Origin: Cladophialophora immunda
Taxonomy: Eukaryota > Ascomycota > Eurotiomycetes > Chaetothyriales > Herpotrichiellaceae
Reading direction: 5' to 3'
DNA length: 64,000 nucleotides
Assembly (NCBI RefSeq): GCF_000835495.1
Contig: NW_015622541.1
Coordinates: 5,642,001 to 5,706,000, forward strand
A model generated the notes under the pieces. That model was not told the origin of the DNA, did not search any database, and saw only the letters and a list, made by a program, of their open reading frames with translations. Shown one piece after another: positions 55,639 through 64,000 of this stretch (within the stretch, counting starts at the first letter, position 1; each line of letters starts with the position of its first letter). A program made the translations under genes and the position numbers.

Positions 55639-56466
55639 ATGAACCCAAAGCCCCTATCCTCACCGTCGACCTACACCCAAGGCCACAGCGCGGCCGTTGT
55701 GGCATCACACGCGTCGCGCACGGTGGAAAACTCTGCGGCCTTCCTGCTCCCGCATCTGCAGCCGCATTTCACGATTGTGGACCTGGGCTGCGGCCCGGGG
55801 ACCATCACCAGGGGGTTCTGCCCACATGTGCCCAACGGGTCGGTGATTGGGATTGACGCCGCAGGGTCGGTCATTGAAATGGCCCGCTCGGGCGCCCCGG
55901 AGAGCGAATACCCCAATCTCAGCTTCCGTGTCGGCGACATCACCTCCCGCCTCCCTTGCGACGACAACTCGGTCGACGTCGTCTACACCAGCCAGGTGCT
56001 GTTCCACATCCCCGCGCCCGTCCGCGTCATCAAGGAAGCCCTCCGCGTCCTGAAGCCCGGCGGCATGCTGGCCATGCGCGAGACCGACACGCTGATCTAC
56101 CACCCGGCCAACGCCGGCACAGAAGCGTTCACGGCCACCATGGCCAAAGCAGTGTCATCCCCGGGCGCGCAGGGCATCGGGTCCGGCCGGCGGATTCACC
56201 TCTGGGCCCAGGAGGCCGGGTTCGAGAGGCCCAAGATGCAGGTCCGCGCCGGCGCGACCTGCCACCCGGCGCCCGACGAGTCGAAGTGGTGGGCCAACAT
56301 CCAGGTCGAGCGGCTCCAAGGTGAGATCGGGCGGAAGTGGGTGGGAGAGCTCCAGCTCGTCAGCCAGGATGAGATCGATGCCATGATCGCCGGCTTGAAG
56401 ACCTGGGGAGACAGCCCCGAGGCGTGGTACGTCGCGCTCCAGGGAGAAGTCATCTGTTGGAAATGA
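55639..56466 (+). CDS. SAM-dependent methyltransferase, UbiE/COQ5-like
   Basis: A 275-aa class I methyltransferase. Motif I is IVDLGCGPGTITRGF (46-60), the acidic ribose-binding residue lies in VIGIDAAGSVIEMAR, motif II-like is NSVDVVYTSQVLFHIPAP and post-I is ALRVLKPGGMLAMRETDTL. The substrate is unknown. This soluble type covers quinone, sterol-like and secondary-metabolite methylation. Start: ATG 55639, since 55546 adds 31 non-conserved residues. The coding sequence is markedly GC-rich with strong C/G third positions, unlike most neighbours. This may reflect high expression bias or transfer. No membrane segment. Single exon. Confidence 0.9.
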   Translation: MNPKPLSSPSTYTQGHSAAVVASHASRTVENSAAFLLPHLQPHFTIVDLGCGPGTITRGFCPHVPNGSVIGIDAAGSVIEMARSGAPESEYPNLSFRVGDITSRLPCDDNSVDVVYTSQVLFHIPAPVRVIKEALRVLKPGGMLAMRETDTLIYHPANAGTEAFTATMAKAVSSPGAQGIGSGRRIHLWAQEAGFERPKMQVRAGATCHPAPDESKWWANIQVERLQGEIGRKWVGELQLVSQDEIDAMIAGLKTWGDSPEAWYVALQGEVICWK

Positions 56467-56695
56467 GTCGCGAGGCAGCGCTGAACATCGAGCTGGCGCT
56501 TGACTGACCCTGGTGGCTCATTTCTCAGTCCGCAAGCTTGCTGCCTCGCAGGCAAGGTAAGGAAACCGCAGCGATAGGGCGTTGCAGTCGAAATCAGTAC
56601 AGATTTAATCTAGCATCATAGTCTGGAAGGCCCAGCATATACCCGATACAGAGTCCGCTACAGAACCCAAAGCCGCTGCCAAACTTTGGACTAAT

Positions 56696-57652
56696 TTACA
56701 GCTTCAAAATACCGCTGATGCCACCGCCCTTGCCATCCTGCACGATCACCACCTTTCCCTGCCCGAGGCTCACGCGCCTATCACTCTGCCAGTGGATTTG
56801 GAAGCACTCCTTTGCCCCACGCTCAAGAGATCCGATCCTCCGAACGTCCTTGACCACGTTGAGATGTGGGAGCGTACGTCCAGCATTCTCACCGCGTGGA
56901 ATATGCACATCTTGTGAGCTGGGTGTATATGTTATTTCCCACACCTCGAGTTGTTGGGCTGGAGATTGCGAGTATGACGGGGGCAGGTCGGTCGCGTCAA
57001 TTTCGACTCCCAACTCTCCGTCTTCTTCCCCTTTTGACAATCTCTTGATACCCACCTTTTCTGTCTCGCTCGTGGGCTTGCGTCCAGCTACTACAATCCG
57101 CTCCAGATCCTCCCTGGTGTTACCTACGCCGACGCCTCGCCCGTTCACCACCACCATCGGCGTGTACGCTCCACGCAAACCCATCCTCCTTACATATTCT
57201 CGCTGGCGGATGTCGTTGATGGGTAAGCTAAAAGTGTCTTCCCAGCCCAGATAGTTCCAATATGTCACTTGGTACGTTAGCAGCAGGTACTCTGGCTCGG
57301 CCGCCGAATTTGGGAGGGCGGTTGGGGAAGATGATGGAGATCGGCTGGCGTAAAAGCGTGGAGGCGACGTATGTTGATGTGAAGACTGATGGGACTGGAC
57401 GAAGGAGATGAGATTGTCGTTGGTGGGAGGACAGGCGTTGCAGCCTTGGGACTGGAAGAGTTCGATGAGGATGGGTTGCTCGAACGGGGTTGGCGATGGA
57501 GTTGGTGATTGGGCAGCAGAGAAGGTCCCTGAGATGTTGCCCGTGATGTCGGTATGTTTCAAGACGGTATCAGAACGATGGAGCTCCTCGAGAATAGGAG
57601 AGCGGAAGGACTTGAACAGCGACTTGACTTCTCTGGAAATCGTGTGTGCCAT
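56696..57652 (-). CDS. DUF1223 thioredoxin-like protein
   Basis: A 318-aa DUF1223 family protein. The core starts PILIELFQSQGCNACPPTND, with the C71-x2-C74 pair in a thioredoxin-like setting. YQVTYWNYLGWEDTFSLPIN, RQREYVRRMGLRGAYTPMVV and VNGRGVGVGNTREDLERIV are further family blocks. The function is unknown; most bacterial relatives are secreted, but no signal peptide is seen here. The N-terminal 55 residues are not conserved and contain TPSPTP. The start may be at 57652 or five codons upstream at 57667. Single exon. Confidence 0.88.
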   Translation of the reverse strand: MAHTISREVKSLFKSFRSPILEELHRSDTVLKHTDITGNISGTFSAAQSPTPSPTPFEQPILIELFQSQGCNACPPTNDNLISFVQSHQSSHQHTSPPRFYASRSPSSSPTALPNSAAEPEYLLLTYQVTYWNYLGWEDTFSLPINDIRQREYVRRMGLRGAYTPMVVVNGRGVGVGNTREDLERIVVAGRKPTSETEKVGIKRLSKGEEDGELGVEIDATDLPPSYSQSPAQQLEVWEITYTPSSQDVHIPRGENAGRTLPHLNVVKDVRRIGSLERGAKECFQIHWQSDRRVSLGQGKVVIVQDGKGGGISGILKL

Positions 57653-58756
57653 AGCTGGGGATGTCAATTACTCCAAGCACTTCACTCTATTTCGGTGGAA
57701 ACCCACAGACGGTCGCAGCCAGCGGTTTGAAGAGAGGGGAGGGCCTACTTGAATGAGCTGATACCGCTGAATGAGGCCATGGAGGACTATATACGTGACT
57801 GAGATTCGGGTGTGCATTGAATGTGGTGGTCATCAGCATCAGCTTCACAGACTTACCGGCAGGATTGCGAATCGGCTCCATCCCACTAACAAGGGCCCGT
57901 TGTGGAGGGTTTCGGTTCGACTTTGATGCCATAATACAGGTAGGGAGGATGATCCGGATCAGACTGTTGGGTCTCTAAGTTCTTGTCGCGTACCTGCGTC
58001 GTGTCCATCATCCGTACGCAACGAGGCGCAGTTGACGATGAGCTAATCGGACCGACAGCAGGGCAGCGTCCTGGGCCTTCTGCAGATTCCATCATCCGGC
58101 GAGCGTATCATCACTTTGTGACATGTGTATGGCCTGTGCATCTTGCTCCTTGAGCCCCATGTATGAGAGAGCACTCATCTGGTTTCTTTCATCTTGACTC
58201 TTCTGTCGCTTTGGCGGGGTGGAAACCAGGAACGCAGTCACGTGTGGCGGTACAGGGCAGCGTCTTACTTCTCCCGTCGACTGAAGCTGCTCTCACTTTT
58301 CTCCCTCATCACAACCTGCCCTTGCATTTTATCTCGCACCTGCTCCTCTCTGTCCTAGTTGGCCATAGCACACTCTACCATGGGCTACTATCGAGCAGTC
58401 AGGCTGCGGGCATCTGTCCTTTGCTCGGGCCTCAGAGATATGGCGAACGGCGCTGCACCTCTGATTCGTCTTCATGTACAATGAGGCGCAATGAATGGCC
58501 TCGCCTCTTGCAGCGCCCACGCCCCAGGTCCGACAGAGCCCAATAGCCGCTTAGCTCTTTGGATGCACCATTTGACAGGCCAAATTTCCTGGTGATGGGT
58601 TCGTGCAATGCCCCGTCCTTAGCCTCTCGGCTTGCTGCCTGATCAACTTCATTCCAGCCTCAAGGCGCACCATTTGGTCTACCATCAAGATCAACAACCC
58701 CTTTTCAACCCTCGAAGCATACGCTGACGAGGAATGCTTCTGCATAGCCAGTCGAG
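57653..58756. other. Intergenic between divergent genes
   Basis: Upstream regions of the DUF1223 gene (-) and of the large unknown gene (+). Small open frames without features. Confidence 0.45.
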
Positions 58757-61700
58757 ATGTCTCAAATATTCGGAAAAGTGACGAACGCTGTGTTATCTGG
58801 CACAAACGAAAACTCCTTTTCCCTGGCTAATCTGAACCTGGGATTTTCCCTCGTCAAGCTTGAGGCACCCGCCGAGTTTCATCCCCTCGGATCCGCCCTG
58901 TCGATTCAGCGCAGGGAAACGGCCGAAACGGGATCGCATCATCAGACCGCTCGTATGCTCGGAGCACTGTTCTCCCAGGTCGCACCCAATGCTCCCAAGC
59001 TGCTTCGAGCTTTTGGTCAAAGAGTTTCGGAAATCATCAAGTCCCCAGGTGCTAATCCCACGGGTACGTTCGAAGATGGCCCGTTCAAAGACTCTGTCGG
59101 TGCGGATGCGACCTCTATCTGGGCAGCCGCGACTTCTGGCTCGGCGTCCCTGGCAGTATTGCTGTTAGCCTGCTTGTTGGCCAGAAAGTTTGACGACCCG
59201 AAACTGAGCGTTGCCATTTGGGTAGAAATGGTGGCAATCCGCCAAAAGGAAGTGCTCGAAACCGCCCAATCGACCGGTTTCGCCATGAACGAGGCAGTTA
59301 TTGCAGCTCAGCAAAGGATCCTGCGCGAAGACTTGGCTACTTTTGATGCAAGCGTCCGTGCTTGGCTGATCACGGCTGACCAAGTAATGGCCAAAAAAAT
59401 CAAGCAGCTTAGGCTGATCTTGGACAACCTTACCACTCTACCAGTTAGCGTTGGCAAAGACACGTACGCGAAAATCATCAATGCATGGAAGGGAGCAATC
59501 GAAGGCTTTGAAGCTCTACTGGAAGGGAAACCGCAGAATGCTACCGACAGCTCCGTCTTGCTGGCTTTATCAGCTTGGCACCTGTATCCTGATCTAATCG
59601 TCCTCGCCTCAGAGACAAAAAAGGTGGTCTTCCGGGACTCGTTATTCTCACATTCTGTTGCGATCACCGTGGGATTATCGCTCAGAGACAACGACCAGGT
59701 ATCTCCAGGGTTCAAGTGGTCATTGGCTCTTTCTCATCTCAGGTATTACGGTGAACCAGTCAGCGTTCAGACGGATCATGACAACTACCGAATCACGATG
59801 GACGAGCTTTGCCTCATCGCGTTTGGGTCTTTACTTGCGCACTGGCGTCTACCCAACAGAATCATGATCGATGTTGCCTCTTGGTTCTGTTCCCTCTACG
59901 GTATACTACAGAGATATTATGGCGATGATCTATCTCCTGGCGGCGACTGGAGCGGTCACCCGGGCTTTCTCTGGTTACAGCCCCTTATTAACGCCTCAAA
60001 ACTCCTGGTAAACAGGTCTGAGGATGATTCTGCGAACTTTGAGAAACTCGTTGGGTACGGTCGCAGACGGGGAAGAGATATCCTTGGCCATTCTCGGGTC
60101 CCGGGCAACAGCCCATTCTTCGGGATATGCAATCCATACGTTGCAAAAGGTCTGGCAACGCCTGTTGCCACTGAAGAATATCTCCATCAGTCCCGATCAT
60201 TGGTAGAAGGCTCCAAAATTGCAACGTTCGCCGTCTTTCAGTACTGGGAGACGATTGCAGGCACGGAAGTGCTTGTTTTAGCTACCGCCACTCCCTACAC
60301 CTGGCTGCCGCATTGGTATTCTGCAGCTGAAGGACAGCAACAGCAGAAGCTCCATGCGAGGTGGGTTGTCACAGACTCTTCAGACCACCTGGCAGCATTC
60401 AAACAAAGACTGAACCTTTACCGAGCATCGTCCTCGGAGATTATTGGATCAATTTCCCGAAATAGGCGCCACAGTATCAGTGGAGAGTTGGCCCTTCAAT
60501 TGCACGTTCCGCCATCTTCATTCTATTTGTTGGGCCCTACCCCTGCCCCATTACATGCCTTATTCAAAGAACAGTCCTTCTGGATTGATAGAGGTTCTTT
60601 CGGGCATGAGCTCGATGGCATACAAAAGCGTCATGCGACCACCGCAGGTGATAATCATTCAGAGCAATGCCTGAACCTGGATCCCTGGATTTCAAGTTAC
60701 AAGAATAATCCTGAGATAAATCTACCGGGAAGCTCCCTGTTTTGTCCAGTATGGGCTCTTACCTCTAAACCGGGCATCAGCCTCTTTGCTGTTTATGAGA
60801 GTGCTTCGGTTTATGAGAATCAGTTGGAAAGCCTATCCTCCCTACAAATTTCGAACTTGGAGGCGCGGAACGTGGAAGAGACGCTGCAACACGTTCGACT
60901 GGAGAACTTTTGCGAGGAGAAAGTTGCCCGTTATTTTAAGGATGTGACTGTTCGGAGAGGTCACAGTGAGTGCAACTCCTATTACCTCGGGGAGTTCTAG
61001 CACTAATTTCGAAGACGACCACAATTTCGAAGACTCAAGAGGTGACGTCGAATTTCTCTCGCGAAGCTATTTTTCATCTAGCGCCTTTGAATCTCTCCAT
61101 TATTTGGGGTTGATGTCACAACTCTACGCACAGTTCCCCTCGGCAACGTTTCCCATCAAAATCGTGGAAAAGCAATTCAATCTCGCCCAAGTCTGGGAAG
61201 AGAGCGCGTCCTGCGGGTGTGTGCATTTGGAGGATCTCTCAATGCAAGAGGCTTTACAAGCCATTTGCGTGATGGAGGCTGGAGGCGTTGCACATAGTCA
61301 CTTTCGTTTGAATCGCGCCTTTGCAATAGCTGCTGGTAACTCTATATTCGTCGCAGAATCGCTGCTTTCGGAGCCGTCGCGACACCTACCGGGCTATGCA
61401 ATTCGGAGGATTGTCGGCAACCTTGGCCTCCCTGGAGTCTCTATTCTGGTCAGCCCAGAAAGTGCGCGTGTGAAGGAGAAGACCAGAGACTTTCGAGCAA
61501 TCGAACATGCTCCGTACAATTACAGACGGGAAGACAACTTCGGCGCCACTTCGTTGCATCTTTCGCTGACGGAATGGAAAGTCCCCCTTGCTTTCCCCAG
61601 CGACGGGATCGGTAATATCGACCAGGATATCTTCCTGGTCGAAGCAGTGGTGTCGGTATACGACAGAGGTCGTTGGTATGGAGACATCGATATCCTCGGA

Positions 61701-62081
61701 GGTCTTAAAAGACTTAAGATTTGTCCCATTAGCGCCCACTGCGAGTGCAGGAGAAAACAGGCGCGATCACAGCTGGAAATCATCAGCATCGACAACTTCG
61801 ACGAGCTCCTGGATCCTCCAGATGGTGTGGGAATATTCCGAGCACACGAGAATTGGTCTGCGAGGTTGGCTGGAGTCTGCATAGCGAAACAGATGCTAGG
61901 CGCCGAGAGAGTATGGATAGCAGGAAATGACGAAATATGCTGGAACTGCCTTGAGTCAGATTTTGAACGGTCTCGCAATCTGAGAGAAGGTGTGCGAGGA
62001 GGAGACAGCGAGTCTGAGGAAGGAGAGTGGGACGCCGAAGAGGACGATGGTGACGTCGGCGTCGACATCATAATCGACTAA
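58757..62081 (+). CDS. Large conserved fungal protein of unknown function, two exons
   Basis: Predicted 1091 aa: exon 1 58757-60965 (736 codons plus 1 nt), exon 2 61015-62081 (acceptor at 61013-61014, or possibly 61031). The 49-nt intron has GTGAGT, a CTAAT branch site and an AAG acceptor, and phases match. One hydrophobic segment near residue 120 (ASLAVLLLACLLA) could span a membrane. RRETAETGSHHQTARMLGAL and LSAWHLYPDLIVLASETKKV, with SLALSHLRYYGEPV, are blocks I recall in fungal hypothetical proteins. Others are Cys-containing, such as CGCVHLEDLS. The C-terminus is acidic (EEGEWDAEEDDGD). No enzyme motif is evident. Not classified as an NLR: no NACHT or repeat domain is visible. The function is unknown. 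Confidence 0.75.
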
Positions 62082-62335
62082 GTGAGAGGAACGAGGAAGA
62101 ACTGGAGGTCTCAAGATGAGTTGAGACGGAGGATTTGTACCTCAAGACCTTCTGGGATGAGAAGGTCTTGTTGATCCCCAACTGGTGCATTAGATACCCT
62201 GTTCCATGGAGATGCCAGGCGGCAAACGAGGACGAACACACAGAAAGCAACAACTGCTCTTCTTATTTCACATCCCGTTGTTCCTCACCCTGCACACCCC
62301 CTCCTCTCGTGTACCCTCCCAGGTCGCTAGCCTAC

Positions 62336-62776
62336 CTACCCGCTGCTCACGGGCGGTATGATGCCCACCTCATCCCCGTCGCGAATCACCAGATCCAAGC
62401 CTGACCCACGAGCTTCTTCGCGCCTATCGTCTGGCGCATCGCCGACCCCCCGTGCTCCCTCGTCCCCCGCGTCGGCGTCGGCGTCGGCGTCGAGGTCGAA
62501 GTCAACGTACTCGAGGTTCACCGTCACGGCGGCGCTGCGGAGCACCTTGGCCCGCATGCCCGGGAAGCGCGCCTCGAGCGCCTCGAACACCCCGCGCAGC
62601 GTCGTCGGGGCCGGGAACCGCAGCGTCTCGAGGCCGCCCGCGAAGGTGCTCGCCGAGGCGAAGAGGAGGAGCGTGAATGTCCCCGTGCCAGTCCCGGTGC
62701 CTTTCGCTTCGGCGGGAGAGAGGGACGAGGGGTTTGGAGCGGCGCTGGTAGTGGTGCCGGTAGTAGTTGACGACAT
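62336..62776 (-). CDS. Molybdopterin synthase sulfur carrier subunit (MOCS2A/CnxG)
   Basis: A 146-aa ubiquitin-fold protein whose C-terminus carries sulfur to the large subunit in molybdenum cofactor synthesis. FTLLLFASASTFAGGLETLR, TTLRGVFEALEARFPGMRAK, AAVTVNLEYVDFD and the tail GDEVGIIPPVSSG fit MoaD/MOCS2A. Odd: the tail ends Ser-Gly, not the usual Gly-Gly. Fungal members may tolerate this. There is also a low-complexity insertion (DADADADAGDEGARG) before the last strand, and a Thr/Gly repeat near the start. The 5' leader begins ten bases upstream with an 83-nt repeat. The large subunit was not found in the window. Single exon, cytosolic. Confidence 0.85.
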   Translation of the reverse strand: MSSTTTGTTTSAAPNPSSLSPAEAKGTGTGTGTFTLLLFASASTFAGGLETLRFPAPTTLRGVFEALEARFPGMRAKVLRSAAVTVNLEYVDFDLDADADADAGDEGARGVGDAPDDRREEARGSGLDLVIRDGDEVGIIPPVSSG

Positions 62777-62783
62777 GGCTTGC

Positions 62784-62786
<3 letters not shown>

Positions 62787-62869
<83 letters not shown>
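62787..62869 (-). repeat. Long TG/CA microsatellite in a 5' leader
   Basis: 83 nt of TG dinucleotide on the plus strand, that is CA on the coding strand of the molybdopterin gene, ending ten bases before its start codon. It is the longest microsatellite in the window. It may alter leader length or start choice between strains. Confidence 0.95.
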
Positions 62870-62870
<1 letters not shown>

Positions 62871-64000
62871 GTTTACTCTGATATAGAGGATCGGATGTGG
62901 TGTAATACCGTGTGTACGAGGTAAAGTCGACGAAACGGTTCTCCCCACCGCGCTCTTTCGATTCCCTCTTTCTCGTCTCTCGTCTCTCGTCCCTCGTCGT
63001 CTCTGTTCGTCTGCGCTCCTTTCCTGCCTCGAGACCCTTCTATTCTCTTCTCCCCCTGTCCTCTCCTATCCTCTGCTAGAGTTTTCCCCCTTTCCCTTCC
63101 TTTTCTGCCACACCTCTTACCGATCCTCGTCGTATTCTTTCCTGACAGCTCTTTCTGCGGCCTCCTATCCTCTTCCCGGACCACTCGCTCGCTCACTCAG
63201 TCCCGGTCGTACCACTTCTTATTCTCCCCCCCAGTTCATCCACGCGAGATCGCCCTAATGAGTAGTAGCCTTTTCTATTCTCCCTCGTTCCCCGCCCCTT
63301 CCTGAATCACGTATCAATGACGGCCCCTTGGCCTCGAAAAGATAATGCGGTTCAATAATATTATTGTGCACGGCCAGGGGGAAAGGGGGACAGCTGCGTA
63401 AATGGACTGGGAAAGAAGTGTAGAGACTTCACTTCGCCTCTGCGTAAGTATCTCGAGTGTTCAGCCTGAGGAATAAGTGCCGCCTCGTCCCGGAAAAAAC
63501 CACAGCGCGGAATAAAGGCACGGGCATAGTTTATCCGGGGGCTTAATCATTGGCACGGGGGTACGCTCGGAAAAGGAAGGTTAACCCCCAGACTCGCCAG
63601 AGCCCCATGATGTCACACTGTTTACTCGTACTCTCAAAAAGCACCTGGGCCTTTGTAATGGTTTGCCGACTTTGTCTTATTAGAACCCGTGTTACACAAA
63701 GAACAGTCTCCCGTCATGGGTCGATGCCATGCTCCATCCTTCCATCGGTACAAGACCTCGCACAAGCCACCTGCCAATTCATGGCTGTTTCTGCTGTCCA
63801 CAAATTTTCTGTCTTGCCATCTTGGGAAGTAGGAGGATGATATCATCTCTCGTCTAAGCATCGGCCCCCACCATCCAACCCCACAATCGGTAGGTCACTG
63901 TACATGACGTCGAAGCACAGTAGGAAGCCATTGACACATCTGCACAGTAGATAACGCACGCCAACACAGACTCAATCTAATGCTCAAGCAGTCTCAGGGA
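62870..64000. other. Pyrimidine-rich promoter then gene-free end
   Basis: The 62940-63240 stretch is strongly C/T-rich on the plus strand and likely lies upstream of the molybdopterin gene. Beyond it, short ORFs such as 63550-63840 show no feature. Confidence 0.4.

Noticed and set aside
58757..62081. Possible NLR/heterokaryon-incompatibility gene
   Set aside because: No P-loop, NACHT, HET or repeat motif is visible; left as unknown.
62336..62924. Plus-strand ORFs opposite the molybdopterin gene, including a Cys-Val repeat from the TG run
   Set aside because: They arise from the microsatellite and GC-rich complement of a recognised gene.

Overview
The window is nuclear DNA of a filamentous ascomycete (Pezizomycotina). 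Genes are intron-poor, introns are short (about 46-90 nt, GTNNGT donors, CTRAY branch sites), and many products are typical of this group: the trifunctional HIS4 protein, Mdm12, Rse1, Dsk2, Utp17, Rpb10, Zn2Cys6 regulators with fungal-specific domains, a GH64 glucanase and Thr-rich secreted proteins. I cannot name the genus.

Layout. 0-7 kb: a decayed DHA2-type MFS transporter, a short-chain dehydrogenase and HIS4. 7-15 kb: a regulator-rich stretch with a three-exon Zn2Cys6 factor, a stop-riddled regulator remnant, a two-exon bZIP gene and a five-exon Zn2Cys6 factor whose frame is broken by one base in a T7 run. 16-20.6 kb: one eight-exon gene for a 1364-residue protein with a GHKL-type ATPase region at the front and a BAH-like plus C5 cytosine methyltransferase-like region at the back, in which the catalytic motifs are missing. 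This is the most unusual object here. 20.6-23.6 kb: gene-poor, microsatellite-rich DNA with frame-hopping ORF remnants and strong inverted repeats.

23.6-35 kb: a GH64 glucanase without a signal peptide, mdm12, two very small genes (one a spliced secreted peptide of 88 aa) and a nitrilase. 35-50 kb: mainly housekeeping genes (rse1, dsk2, an EthD-domain protein, utp17 and rpb10 as a divergent pair), with gene-poor DNA between them. 50-64 kb: an Efm2-like methyltransferase, a mucin-like secreted protein with an NTF2-like end, a UbiE-like methyltransferase, a DUF1223 protein, a two-exon gene for a 1091-aa protein of unknown function, and the molybdopterin synthase small subunit, whose leader carries an 83-nt CA repeat.

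The genes do not form one pathway. Several core genes (histidine synthesis, splicing, ribosome biogenesis, RNA polymerase, ERMES, proteasome shuttle) sit beside accessory stretches. All splice sites are my own reading of the sequence; exon phases were checked by hand and add up to whole codons where stated. I found no convincing tRNA, rRNA, CRISPR or intact transposon.
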